In this document: piece after piece, positions 21,500 through 33,361 of the stretch
Layout: each line of letters opens with the position of its first letter
How positions within the stretch are numbered: position 1 is the stretch's first letter
NCBI RefSeq assembly: GCF_945859685.1
Contig: NC_079147.1
Coordinates: 89,272,315-89,336,314 of the forward strand
Direction of reading: 5' to 3'
Length of the DNA: 64,000 nt
Origin: Eupeodes corollae
Taxonomy: Eukaryota > Arthropoda > Insecta > Diptera > Syrphidae
Notes under the pieces: generated by a model
The model's database searches: none
The model's input: only the letters and a program-made list of their open reading frames with translations
What the model was told of the DNA's origin: nothing
Position numbers and translations under genes: made by a program

Positions 21500-23790
21500 A
21501 CTTCTAGAGATGGCTTTTTTTAAAAACAAGTTGAAATCTCGTGCGAAAATGCCAAATTTTGAACACAATCGAATGGACTCTCTTAAGCCTGGCCTTGGAC
21601 TTCTAAAATGAAAAGTGTTAAAGGAAAGACTGATAATTGAACTCTCTTATTTTAAATGGGCCTTAAAATATCTATTCTACAAACATTTTTCTTTCAAATT
21701 CTACAGGCCTTCAAATTGTTTTAAATTAATGTAAAAATTAATTAATTAAAATTAAAAATGTCGAACAATCATAAACGTAACTATCAACGAACACACTCGC
21801 AAGTCTGTCAATTCCTAGAACATTTCAAAGTCAAATATTTTACTGACTTCTGGCATCTATTTGTTGGTTTGTAATGTAACCTAATCACTTGAAAATAAAA
21901 CACGCCTCATATCTAGTTGTTGGTAAAGACGTTTCGAGATGAAATGAAGAAGAAATGAAGTTATGGTCACCGACTTGAACTTCCAGTTGCAAGTTTTAGC
22001 TTTCTGTACAATTTCTTTCTTCATGACATTTGCATCTGACGGGAATCGAACGCATGATTTTATTGAATACTTTGAAATTGACAGTTCTAAGGGTGTATTC
22101 ACAATGAAACTTCAAAGTAAGAAACAATTGAAAAACCTTTCATATCAATTCGTTGTTAAAATATCAGCTTTAGTAATTTTATTCTAAAAATCAAACATAA
22201 ATTAATCATTTCAAAGTCGATCTACATACATTACAAATCTCAAGTATCCTCTTAAGATACAAAATATATTTTTAATCATATTAAAATGTATTCAAAATTT
22301 CTAATGCAGTAAATTTCGAAATCTATTCAAAACAAACAAAACGGAACTCACTCACAATAAACTCAATTGACCCCAGAACACATTTCAAAACTATTATAAT
22401 ATTATTATTAAGTTCGTGTATGTGTCTACAAGGTCGTAGCCCCTTTATTCATGAAGTTGTTTTTTTTTTTTCATTTCTTAATAGAGAATACCTCAGGCAA
22501 TCTACGTTATTTCCTTGTTTTGTTCTTCTTCTTCTTTACTCACCGGGATTTATCACTACTACTTATTCACTTGGTTTTTTAAATTTTGTTTTATTTTTGC
22601 ACTCGAATAAAAACCAGACTTGAAGAAATGCTTCAACATTTCATCTTTCTTGAAGAAGAAAAGAATACGTTGCGTTGCTTCATCATCCTATACTTCATAT
22701 GTTGCTTTCGCGTGCGCGCATTTGTATCTTAGGTATTCTCAATAGCATATAAGAAGACCGAAGATACCGCCACTTCCACGCGTCACTCAAAACCCATTAA
22801 GAGTAAAAGCAAACACAGTTCTGCCTTGACACATGGGGATAAGGTTTTGATGTAATAATAATAGGATTACATGCGCCTGAAGTAGGTAGGTAGGTAAGGT
22901 AGGTAGGATGGCAGATAGCATAGGCATAGCAAGCAGGAAAAGAATCACAGCTCAGGAAATTCATCCCATACCAGCTTTAACGTCGAAGTCGGTGGCTGTG
23001 GTGATGGCGATGGCGATGGCGACACGAAGAGATACAAACGCCAAAACAGAATATCAAAAAAGATAAAAGAAGAAGACAAACCGGAGCTTCAGAAATCAGC
23101 TTAACCTGGATACGGTATTCAAACGTTAACGCATATTCACTCTTTATTCAATTCAATTCGATTCGTTTCAATTCGATTGCTCTGATGGCATAGTAAGTCC
23201 AAACATTGAAGATTTAACGTGTGTGGTAGGGGTTACCTCACATCCAGCCAACAATAAACGCCGTGGTCTACATCGAAAACTCGATGCCACACCGAACTCA
23301 CTCCATCTCCAGACTCCCATATCGGAGAGATGTTGGAACTTGGAACTCTATTGTGATTGTTACACAATAGGCCAATGCAATTTGCTGAAAAATCAGATAA
23401 TCCCATGATGACGGCACACTGACGGCAGTGGCAATGGCGCTGGCGATATGTTGTTGGATTGGCTAGGACGGACGGTGCGGCGGCCGGCGGTGACTGTGGT
23501 GATGGCGATAGAGGCCACCCACCCACATGTTGTTATAAATTGGTCTATCAAGCCATGATCATCTGATGATGATGATGATTCGTTTGGTGTATTATGTACT
23601 CGAAATATTGGCGGTGTTTAGTTTGATTGAATTCAATGTTGCCAACTTTGAAAACCAAAAAAAGTTTTTTTATATCGCTTTAGGATTTCGAAAACAAAGA
23701 AATAAAGTCCAAAATTCCGAACCACTTTCCTACTTCACATTTGGTTACCTTAGATTAGCTGTAATTTGTATTTATGAAAGTTGTCCCCAA
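21500..23790. other. Non-coding stretch with simple repeats
   Basis: No recognised gene. It contains a GGTA-type microsatellite (22884-22910), GATGGC repeats (23003-23025), ATTCAATTCGATT-like repeats (23140-23180) and GATGAT (23562-23577). The 97-residue minus frame at 23233-23526 is Pro/Ser/His/Cys-rich and looks like GC-rich repeat DNA rather than a gene. Confidence 0.5.
22884..22910. repeat. GGTA-type microsatellite
   Basis: Imperfect tandem 'ggta' tetranucleotides with one irregular unit. Confidence 0.8.
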
Positions 23791-23794
23791 ACAT

Positions 23795-24240
23795 AAATCG
23801 AGATCTTAATTCGCTGCTATAAAGTCCAGTAAAGTGTGTTGTAGTTGTCATGAAAAAGTACCCGTGGCATGATGGTTAGTGCTTTGGATTGTCATGCAAG
23901 GGGTCTTGGGTTAAATCCCTGCCTGTGCCACCTTAATTAAAAAAAAAATAATTTTCGCGGGTACTGCCTCTTGCAAGGAATTGACAAATCCTTCAAGAGT
24001 AATTCTTGTCATGAAAAAGTGCTTTCTCAAACCAGCCGTTCGGATTCGTCCTAAAATTGTAGGTCCCTTCCATTCCTGACAACAGTACTCGCACACAGGA
24101 ATGGTTGAGAGTTGTAAGTCACTAGGCCCTGGTTCACAACGGACTGTTGCGCCACCCCATTTGATATTTTTGAAAGTGTGTTGACACCCTTAAATAAATA
24201 GTTTGACAGGTGCTGACTGTTAAGTTTAAAAACGTATCCC
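23795..24240 (+). mobile_element. Mariner-like 5' fragment interrupted by a SINE
   Basis: The DNA left of the SINE ('attcgctgctataaagtccagtaaag...') aligns with the 5' untranslated part of the mariner piece at 24281-24415 ('atttgccactataaaatctagtaaag...'). The DNA right of the SINE ('gtttgacaggtgctgac') matches the continuation 'gtttgacaagtggtgac'. It therefore looks like one mariner 5' region opened by the SINE. No transposase frame remains. Confidence 0.5.
23861..24156 (+). mobile_element. SINE copy, full length, plus strand
   Basis: The best full-length copy. The tRNA-like head at 23861-23932 has 'gtggcatgatggttagtgc' (A box) and 'gggttaaatccc' (B box). Then come an A-rich linker, a body of about 190 bp, and the tail 'ggccctggttcacaac' plus 'ggactgttgcgccacc'. 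The tail closely matches the RTE (family Ra) 3' end 'gaggccctagttcacac' plus 'ggactgtagcgccac'. Transcription would be by RNA polymerase III from the internal boxes (known for SINEs; inferred here). It sits in mariner 5' DNA. Confidence 0.85.
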
Positions 24241-24280
24241 ACATGCAGTAAATGTCAGTTAGACTTAATTTGTATTTATA

Positions 24281-24415
24281 AAGGGTGTCCCTTAATAACG
24301 CAATATTTGAATTTGCCACTATAAAATCTAGTAAAGGGCGTTGACAACCTTTAAAGAAGAGTAGTTTGACAAGTGGTGACAATTAAGGATGAAAATGGTG
24401 GAGTATCTTAAGTAT
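24281..24415 (+). mobile_element. Mariner (DD41D-type) 5' terminal fragment
   Basis: It begins with an inverted-repeat-like end 'aagggtgtccc..ttaataacgcaatatttgaatttg', very close to the left end of the complete element at 62690, and is preceded by TA. The following 5' untranslated sequence also matches. The transposase is missing. Confidence 0.65.
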
Positions 24416-26370
24416 CAGCACTGTCAGTAGTCCAAAGTACTGGATTCAAGGCATTCACATATTCTAAAGTTTAAACTTAGGCGCCAGTTGTATCTATCAT
24501 TGGTTTTCATAATTGAAAACAAACATTGGAATTTTTTTGACACGTGTCGTTTTTAGCTATACTTAAAAATTTCTGTCATTGAAAAAAAATTTCTGATCAA
24601 AATCCACCAACAAATTTTTACTGCCAGAAATACTTCATTGGAATTGGTGCAAATGGAACACAAATCAGTAGAACGATTCGTTTCATTTTTGAACCTAAAA
24701 GTATCACCTGTTTAGGAAAATTAATTTCCGTCCGGAAAATTGAAAAATACATTTTTAGAGAAAAATAAATGTGCGATTACACTTTTTTCTCAAAAAAAAT
24801 CTTTGTGTGATTTCCGCTCGATAAAAATATATTTTGCATTTCTAATCAAAGGGAAACACTGTCAAGTATCGATTTAAATATTTTCCCGTGTCAATTCCAT
24901 TGAGAGCTACAACTGGCGCCTTACTTTGAATTTTTAAACTATAGCTCGACAAACTTCAAATTTTGTATTCAGTTGAACTTTTAGCTGAACTGTCAATTAA
25001 ACAAAAATGGCAGAAAACCCTTATCCTGCATTTGTTTTAGGATTTCACTAATGACAGCTATCAAATTCTTCTTTTTCTTGAACTTTTAACAACTTAGGAT
25101 AAAAATAGTGGCTGAAAGTATAGGTTTTAGAACAGATATGTAAACCATCAATAACTTCCGTTTATTAATAGAAAACATTGGGAGATTTGTTTAAAACGAG
25201 ATTGAAGTCGAAACTGCTCCTTAATTGAAATATTTTGATCTAAAAAATGACAAGAAGATAAATATGGTAAAAGTGAGGTTAAATTAACTTTCGTTGGCAA
25301 TATGGTTCTTGTTTTATCAAATGAGTTCCATTTGGCTTACAAAAACCCACATATGCGTGGTAAATCGATGAATTGTATGTTTTTTTTCTATTTTATTCAT
25401 TTTTGTGTGAAGTTGGTTTGGACAATCTATTCGAAAACACACAAAAGATGTACATATAGCGCATTCGTGTTCATTACCTTTCACTTGAACATGATACAAC
25501 CAAGATAGTGTAGCGATATTCAATTGTTGCATTTTCAGTTTTTGGTTTGCATTTTTCAAAAGCTTTACTGTGGTGATGACAATGATAACTTGAACTATTT
25601 TATACAGAATGCTGCCGGATGTGATTGTTGAACGCAACCATCACTAATTGGGACTCACTTAATTTAGGCGGGAAACTGTGTAAATTAAAGAAAAAAAAAA
25701 GAAACGTTATGTAAGTTATTGTTTTCGGTACACATAACAGACATCATTTGATATAACAAAGATGTAACGAACTGTGACAGATATTAAATGACCTTTGGAA
25801 ATTTTACATAAATTATTCAAATTTGAATGTTTTGTTACAATAAAGGCGAAAATAAAATAATGAGTCAATTAATCAAAACGTTTTGTTGTAATGAAGAGAA
25901 ATAAAGTGAATGGATGAAACAGTTGTTGGTGTTTTGTAATGTGCACATAGCTGCACAGAAGTTTTTGTTTAAATAACTGTTTCCTTACATAAAAGACGAA
26001 ATAAAGTATAAGGTCGTTGTTATTGAAAAACCTTGCATAGTTATAATTCAAAGGGATCTCACTAGAACCTTACATTGAAAGGATGTCCCAAATCGAAAGA
26101 AAGATTATAATCCCAATGTGACAGCTGATAAATTAGTAAAATAAATAGTAAAATGAGCTACATTTTTAAAATGATTACAAACTGTTAACCAAAATTTAAA
26201 ACATATCTGAAGTTCTTCCTTCCAACTTGCTTGCAGCACATGTTTTAGGTTGACATTTCAACGGCTTACTTTTTGACGACCAGTTAACTTAGAAGTTACG
26301 GGTTATCCACTTAGCGGTTTTAAAAGTACATGGCTGGAATGTGACATCTGTCAAACTAAGTTTTTAAACC
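24416..26370. other. AT-rich stretch without recognised genes
   Basis: AT-rich DNA. Frames up to 106 residues (25317-25637, minus) show no family motif. No repeats shared with the rest of the window were noticed. Confidence 0.45.
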
Positions 26371-26374
26371 AATT

Positions 26375-27100
26375 TTGTTTGCAGTTGAAAGTCTGACATT
26401 TACGAAAATGGATCGCTTAACATTTAAATTGTTAAATTCACATACCGTACTTTATAAGAGGAGATTATGGTTTACATGTAGTTCCCGTGGCATGATGGTT
26501 AGTGCGTTGGACTGTCATGCAAGGGGTCTTGGGTTCAATCCCTGCCTGTGCCACCTTAATTTAAAAAAAAATAATTTTCGCAGGTACTGCCTCTCGCGAG
26601 GAATTGACAAATTCTTCAAGAGTAATTCTTGTCATGAAAAAGTGCTTTCTCAAACTAGCCATTCGGATTCGGCCTAAAATTGTAGGTCCCTTCCATTCCT
26701 GAAAACAGTACTCGCACACAGGAATGGTTGAGAGTTGTAAGCCACTAGGCCCTGGTTCACAACAGACAATTGAATACCCTGTAACTGATTTGGTTACATA
26801 TATTGTAAGGACTGTGCATCATCGTTTTGCTCGTACTACTAAAAATATCGCTGCTGTAAGTGAAAGTGTTGCCGAAAGCCCGAATGTGTCGGTTTCACGT
26901 GGTTTTCAGGAATTAGGATTGTCTTATAGGCACATGTAGGCGTATCCATATAAAGTCCAGCAAAGATTTGTTTAATTGAAATATAAGTCAACAATTGAAA
27001 CAGGTTTCATCGTGTAATACAATATTTAACGTAAAATTAAAGTGTCAGCTGTCAGTGACAAATTCAAATATCCAGTGTAACATCCAGTGTTTGAATTTGT
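26375..27100 (+). pseudogene. Mariner-like transposase N-terminal relic (type b), split by a SINE
   Basis: 'gttgaaagtctgacatttacg' followed by an ATG at 26408 (MDRLTF...) is the same start as the mariner at 32785. After a deletion, 'ggagattatggtttaca' leads into the SINE (26484-26767). The relic resumes at 26790 with a VTYIVRTVHHRFARTTKNIA segment, then AAVSESVAESPNVSVSRGFQELGLSYRHM, matching the 32.9-33.05 kb copy. A further scrap near 26945 ('tccatataaagtccag') matches 33089. The catalytic domain is absent. Confidence 0.7.
26484..26767 (+). mobile_element. SINE copy, plus strand, young
   Basis: Nearly identical to the copy at 23861 along its whole length, with a clean A box (gtggcatgatggttagtg) and B box (gggttcaatccc). 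It ends within the RTE-like tail ('ggccctggttcacaacagac'), so the last about 15 bases are missing. It is inserted in a mariner transposase relic. I could not read a clear target duplication. Confidence 0.85.
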
Positions 27101-27196
27101 CGCCATCATATATATTCTCTTATAAACAAGAAAGAGATTATTAAATTTAGTCAAATTAAAATCAACACCAGCCAAAACGACATATAAAAAGCTTAA

Positions 27197-27545
27197 TGGC
27201 TGAATCACAATCACGCTTCAGCTTCGGCTTCGTCTGCGTTACGTTGGGCCTGCTTCGAGGTTGCTTTGAATGACATTTCTATTATTTCATCCCTCCAAAA
27301 AGCAAATATTTAGTTTGTTGACATTTGTTTGCAGCTGTTGAGCTGTCAGACAAAGCAAATGTTTAGATAATTGAACTAGAGCTTCCGTTTGGAGTCACAT
27401 TACGTTACATTACATTCTTTTTCTTACGATTGCCAAACGAAACTTGAGGTCGAAGCTCCATTGTGATAGCATGCATTGAATTTCTATGGCTGAACTCTTA
27501 AACGTCAGGTGAAGCCATAGCTGAAGGGTGTTTGTGATTCAGCCA
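27197..27545. mobile_element. TGGCTGAA MITE, 349 bp
   Basis: Ends TGGCTGAATCACAATCACGC and GTGTTTGTGATTCAGCCA. The right flank is TTA; the left flank reads TTAA, so the duplication is shifted by one base or mutated. Internally it is nearly the same as the 19.3 kb copy. Non-coding. Confidence 0.85.
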
Positions 27546-27549
27546 TTAA

Positions 27550-28235
27550 GTTTTTCATATATCGTTTTGGCCGATGTTGATTTTAAGCAAGTATTTTGAC
27601 CAAATGTAATAATCTTTTTCTTGTTTATAAAGATTTATAAAGAGAATGTATACATAGCGAAAAATTCAGCCATAAAGTCCAAAGCACGACGTAAAGTTCT
27701 AACAACTATTATGATAAAGGAATTGACTAAAAATTGCTTATTTTTATTTTTAATAAGCGCTTTTCACAGCAGACTGAAAACTTACCGAATAAATCTAATT
27801 TAATAAGAACATAAACATATGATAATGTACACATAGTTTGACATTTAATATAACTACCATATCGTTTATGGAAAGAATAAAAAGAAGCGGCCCTAAAGGG
27901 CTACCTTTGTGAAACCTCCATGGTAGATCTAATAAATTCAAAGTTTCAATGAGTATAAGTCTGTGAGATAATTTTTCAAAAATTATTCTGCAATCGATAG
28001 TTTCCTTTCTCTAAAACAGAGAGTGAATTCTAAAATTTCTGGAAACTTGTTTTCTAGGAAAAATAAATAATAAATGCTCTTAAATATTTTTGGAATATGG
28101 GACACTTTGACAGCTAAGCAAAACGCTCAAATATCTTCTTAGAGACCTTTTTTAAAATTGAGTTAGGTAATAAAGGAGATTTTCAATAAATATGGAGAAT
28201 CACCTTAAGGTAACGATTTATGAAGAATTTGCAAA
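27550..28235. other. Stretch without recognised genes
   Basis: AT-rich. One 60-residue Lys/Leu-rich frame at 27621-27803 has no recognisable motif. Confidence 0.4.
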
Positions 28236-28239
28236 ACAA

Positions 28240-29700
28240 TCCTAGCCCATCACACGGTATGGGGAAGCTCTGATATAAATGAGATAGGTGAGTCCTTATT
28301 TGATTACTTACTAAGCACTTATCTACACATAAGTAATATTGGTAATGAACCCACTTTTGTAACCAAGAATAGGAAAGAAGTACTTGATATTACAGTAACC
28401 CTGACTCGATCCACAATCTGATTTCAAACTGGCATGTCTCAAAAGAGAATTCCTTCTCTGACCACAAATACATTCAGTTTGAGCTTAAAGATGTAGCAAA
28501 TACATCTACGGGATTTCGAAATCACCGTAATACAAACTGGGAGCGAAATAGGGAGGTACTAGCATAACTGGACTTATACAAACAAGCACGAAAGCAATAT
28601 AAAAAAGAATTAAGGAAGAGTAAGAAGCCTTCCTGGAGAAACTTTTGTTGTAAAATAGAAAAAACTTCAGAAGCCTCTAGACTCAGGAAAATTCTCTCAA
28701 AAAGTCCAACAATAGCCAGTGCTTTAAAGACAAAAGCAGGAACGTGGGCTATCACAGATGAAGAATCTCTTAATCTGTTATTAGACACCCACTTTCCAGG
28801 TTGCTCTAACATACTCAACGACTTAACATCAGAGTCTCAAGCTTTTACAAGCGATTTAGTTGATCTAATAACGCGGGAAAAACTGCAATGGGCCATAGAC
28901 AGCTTTGATCCATATAAATCTCCAGGACCAGACGGAATCATTCCGGCCGAACTACAAAAATGCTCAGACATGATCATTCGACCATTGGAAATCATTCTGA
29001 CAAGCTGTTTAAGGTTGAGATATATTCCCAAGGCCTGGAGAATAGTAAAGTAGTCTTCATTCCTAAAGCAGTGAAACACCACGTTAACCCTAAAGATCAA
29101 CGATCAATCAGCCTATCATCTTTATTTTTTAAAACCTTGGAAATATTGAAGAAGAAATTAGAGAAATCACTCATAGATCTTATAAGTCTCTAACATCATT
29201 GGAAGCAGAGGGTTTCAGGATGATTGCCTATGCTGACGACGACGTTGCAATATCTGTATCTGGGAAACATCCCCAAGTTCTCTCAATGGAATAGTAGCAA
29301 TACTGGACATACTACTATTCTAGACAATTTCAGATATATCCCAGATCGCTTAGACTATACCACCCTTTAAATGATATTCGGTAAAAGCTTCCATCTGTCC
29401 ATCCCTTCAAGATCTTCCTGGGAAGAAGAGAGACCCCTGGAAGACGATGCGGTACACTTCTATACAGACGGTTCAAAAACCGATTACGGAGTTGGAAGTG
29501 GTATCTATTAGGAACAACTGAATCTCAGTCTATCATACAGACTTCCCAATCAATGTAGTGTATTCCTGGCAGAAGTAATGGCGATAAAAGAGGCACTATC
29601 CTGGCTCAAAGAAAACATTATATCTTCCAAGGATATACGAATCTTCTCTGTAATGCAACAAATTAACAATAGTGCTCGTAAGGTCTTTGACAAAAACTAA
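28240..29700 (+). mobile_element. LINE family B, deleted copy (endonuclease end, RT, RNase H)
   Basis: Plus-strand relic of an I/LOA-like LINE with three domains in order and large deletions between them. It starts with the end of an AP-endonuclease (AHHTVWGSSDIN at 28245-28285; GNEPTFVTKNRKEVLDITVT at 28342-28400). RT blocks follow: LQWAIDSFDPYKSPGPDGIIPAELQK (28887-28960), then AYADDDVAISVSGK (29228-29268, an active site with an extra Asp). RNase H has YTDGSKTDYGVGSGIY (29460-29510) and ENIISSKDIRIFS. The RT palm between 29130 and 29180 is deleted. Several stops. Related copies lie at 10.4 and 58.4 kb. Confidence 0.75.
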
Positions 29701-29940
29701 TTCAAGATGGTCTCGCTTAAGCTATTAGAAGCAGACTTTGATAAAATTTGAGTTAGTACAAAATAACAAATTTGAAGCAGTGAGATCCTTGTACGAGCCG
29801 AGAAATATGTAACATCTTTGATAAAGGTATTAAAAAAATGCAAAACTTCTAAGTCGAAAGAGATTTATGAACTTTGACACTCTATTTCTTGAATTCGTAA
29901 AAAAGCTATTCCAATAAAAAGCAAAAATAGGAACAAAAAA

Positions 29941-30222
29941 AATTAGGTGGCACAACAGTCCGTTGAGAACTAGGGCCTAGTGCCTTTCAACTCAATCATT
30001 CCTGTGTGCGAGTGATTGTGCGCCAGGAATGGAGGGGACTTACAGTTTTAAGCTAAATCCAAAAGGCTGATCTAAGAGAGCACTTTTCATGACAAGAATT
30101 ACCCTTGGAGGATTTGTCAATTCCTTGCAAAGGGCAGGACCTTTAAAGAAAACTTTAGATGGCAATGACAGGGATTGATCCCAAGACCTCTGGAATGGCA
30201 GCCCACTGCATTAACCATCAAT
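29941..30222 (-). mobile_element. SINE copy, minus strand, near full length
   Basis: The reverse complement gives the full order: tRNA-like head at 30145-30222 (B box as 'gggattgatccc'), A-rich linker, body ('gaattacccttggaggattt' reversed) and the RTE-like tail ending 'ggactgttgtgccacctaatt'. A poly-T tail in that orientation (A run at 29934-29942 on plus) follows the tail. More diverged than the copies at 23.9 and 26.5 kb. Confidence 0.82.
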
Positions 30223-31763
30223 AGCAAAAATCCAAGTCTATTGATGATGGCAATGCGAGCAGGTGAGCAACCGACAGGTCAGGTATCACAGTTAATGACT
30301 TAATGAAGTGCTTACAAAAGTAAAAGTAACAGCCACCTAATATGCCCAAACTTGAATAATTAGCTTAATTACATTATTATTATTCTCACTTTTTCAAAAT
30401 AATTTACCTACCAACACTTAGCAATTACAATTTTTTAAAAAAACACACTTAACAACTTAAAAGATCAATTTAAACTTAATTTGAGAACTTGTTTTAAACC
30501 AAAACTAGGTACCTATAAAATTACCTAATGTTCACCTGATGCTTTCGTCAGGTTTCGTGCGTGCTTCTAGAACTTGATTTTATTTTTATTTTTTTCTAAA
30601 AGTCTATCAAAAAAATGTAACCTTGTCTCAAATCAATCAAAAATAATTTCAACGCACTCAGCTATACGTCTTAGCATATCTCAACAAATTTCAATTAACT
30701 CAAAACTATTTCCGCGTGTCTGTTGGTTGCTTGTGCCAGAGTGATACTTCTTAGGAGTGATGTTGGCTGGTCTGGTGGATCGGATGGTGTAAGAAGTGAT
30801 GATTCCATCATCATCATCAATCTATCTTCTATGAAACTCCTTTTAACTTTGAGCAATGTCTTTAGTTTTTTTTGCTTTAATCCAGTATCTTTTCTTTCAT
30901 CGTCTTCGTCAAGATCTTATGGCTGAGTAGAGTAGAAAATACGGTGGTATTTTCCAGAAAACCGGTTCTTTTTCTTATTTAATTTTTACATTTCAATCTC
31001 ACGCTGCTGGGGTCCTACATATGGCGACCAAATTAGAATTTACATAATTCTTCAGTTGCTGTTATAGTATAGGAATATAGTGTGTTTTTGTTGTTGTTTT
31101 AAAGTTGAAAAACAAAAAGGTCTGCGATGTTGTTCAACAGTGCGATATGCATGCGCAACACATCCCATTCACAAGATTCAGTGCAGCGAAAGAGCGCCCA
31201 TCACTACTTCAGCACCATAGTCTATAGCTTCAAAAACAAGACAAAAACCTCTTTATGATGTAATCCAGTTGTTGTGTGATCTTTTTTGTAGTTTTGAAGT
31301 TAATTTACTGGGAAAAGAGATGCTTTTTCTCATTCCGAAAGGTAAACATACACTTTTTATTTTAACTTGCCCTGATATCTGATTACCTATCTTATATCAC
31401 TCGGAATGAAAATGTTAACACTTGAGTGCAAAAAAGTTAAACAACTTAAAATGTTTTTTTTTTTTTCAAAATAAGGTTTTTGAGTAACGACCAATGGTTT
31501 TTTAAAGCTTGTTTTCAGGGAGAAATACAAAATATAGTAAACTAAGTACGTGTACTCCAGAGTGAACCTCTGCATTTGAGCTTCGTTTGAGTAAATTAAG
31601 CGATGGTGTAAAGACGTTAACCTATCAGCTATCAGATTAGAATTAGGTGCAAACTTTTTTTAAGTATCAGTCGATTTTTTTAAACCGAAACGCAGCTTTA
31701 TTTAGGTCTAGTTTTAAGTCACGATTCATGTAGTTTGACAACTAACATGAATCGACTGATTTG
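30223..31763. other. Stretch without recognised genes
   Basis: AT-rich DNA with a less AT-rich island at 30720-30830 and 31130-31215. No recognised frames. A short direct repeat to the 150-bp array ('tttaaaccgaaacgc...') was not supported. Confidence 0.4.
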
Positions 31764-32190
31764 AGTTTAAAGATTTTTAATTGCAACTTTAAAACTTTGA
31801 CATATTATTGAAGCTACAACTGTCAAATGAGCTGTCATTTATAAGGTTTGTTTTATAAATTACAAAGTTCAAAAAAACCTGCAATCGATGGGTGTCAAAC
31901 CATTTTTTGTTCAGTTTAAAGTTTTTTAATTGCAATTGTAAAACTTTGACATATTATCAAAGCTACATCTGTCAAATGAGCTGTCATTTATAAGGTTTGT
32001 TTTATAAATTACAAATTTCAAAAAAACCTGCAATCGATGGGTGTCAAACCATTTTTTGTTCAGTTTAATGTTTTAAAATTTTGACATATTCTTAAAGCTA
32101 CATCTGTCAAATGAGTTGTCTTTTTTAGGTTTGTTTTACAAATTACAAATTACAAAATTCAAAAACACCTGCAACCAATGGATGTTTTGT
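31764..32190. repeat. Tandem triplication, period about 150 bp
   Basis: Three consecutive copies start at 31764, 31914 and 32063 with 'gtttaa'. Units 1 and 2 are nearly identical (shared 'tgtcaaatgagctgtcattt', 'cctgcaatcgatgggtgtca', 'aaccattttttgttca'). Unit 3 is shorter and more diverged and runs into a mariner relic. No coding content. Confidence 0.88.
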
Positions 32191-32770
32191 CAAGGAAATG
32201 CTCACCTATTGCACGATCGCCATAATTATCCTAATAAAAGGACAATTCGTAGTGTAGCCGATAAATTTAAGTTATCACTGGTTCGGGTAGCAAATTATCA
32301 ACGATCAACGTACGTTAAAGATATGCAAGAATAAGGGAATTCGAAGCAGTCGGTTTGGTGTTGGTCTCGCTCACATGAGCTGAGTCTTTCGCAGACCACA
32401 ACTTGGACATGCATTATTCCCAAATTCAAGTGATACATGTTATGAAGGCATAGGAATGACATATGCTCGCTGAGTTTGTTCTGGGACTGTTGGAAAGTGA
32501 TCGAAAGTGACAATTTTTGAATGCAAAATCCTCTTCAGTGATTTCTAGAGGAATAGGTACAGCACTAAACGAAATTGTGGAGTTCAAGACGAAACCATTA
32601 AACATGTGACCGAAGAGCTTGAAATTAATTGCAACAAAATTCAAATGGTGACCGGGAGAAAACTTCCTCTACAACGAAGTTGGCTAGGTAATCTAATCAC
32701 TGTCAACAAATGTTAGACTCATTCTTCTGGGATTTTATGAAGCGCAAATCTTTTGTTCCTGTTGAAAGTC
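32190..32770 (+). pseudogene. Mariner-like transposase relic (type c), deleted
   Basis: Plus-strand scraps: HNYPNKRTIRSVADKFKLS (32200-32280, the N-terminal helix-turn-helix/linker), then, in another frame, SHELSLSQTTTWT (32375-32410), which resembles the 'QELGLS..T.WRIL' block of DD41D-type mariners. Near 32725 a SFFWDFMKRKSFV string resembles the C-terminal 'LDFFLWGYLK..VY' block. The catalytic region between is missing or unreadable. A different lineage from the type b copy that follows. Confidence 0.45.
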
Positions 32771-33361
32771 TGACATTTACGAAAATGGATCTTTAACCTA
32801 TCGAACAACCCAAAACAATGCTTGAAACCTGCTACAAAAATGGTGATTCTACCACAGCCACATACCGTGCTTTAAGAGGAGATTATGGTTTACAAAGCAA
32901 TTGACAACAGAAGAGATTGCATTGGTTACAGATATTGTAAGGCCTGTGCATCATCGTTTCGCTCGTACCACTGAAAACATCGCAGCTGTAAGTGAAAGTT
33001 TTGCCGAAGACCCGAATGTGTCGATTCCTCGTAGTTCTTAGGAATTATTGGCGTATTTTGCATTTAGATCTACACCTTTATCCATATAAAGTCCAGCTCT
33101 GAGCTCATATAACAACTAAATCTAGCTGACCATTCAAAACGTCCTAGATGCGTCGAATGGGTGCTTGAACAACAAGCGTTGGACTTTTCTCACTCGGTGA
33201 GTATGTTAATAAACAAAATTGTCGTATCTGGGGTTCTGAAATTCCTCAAGTAATTGACTGTTTGGTGCGCGTGCGCTCTTTGGTCCGGGGGTGTGGTTGG
33301 ACCTTACTTCTTCGACTTCGATGAGGGAACGACTGTTATCGTCAATTCGGAGCGATATGGT

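Noticed and set aside
23233..23526. 97-residue Pro/Ser/Cys-rich minus frame
   Set aside because: It overlaps GC-rich simple repeats and has no recognisable motif.
18971..26556. tRNA-like sequences with A and B boxes as functional tRNA genes
   Set aside because: They do not fold into a full cloverleaf with paired acceptor arms as read, and each continues into the same 200-bp body and RTE-like tail, so they are SINE heads.
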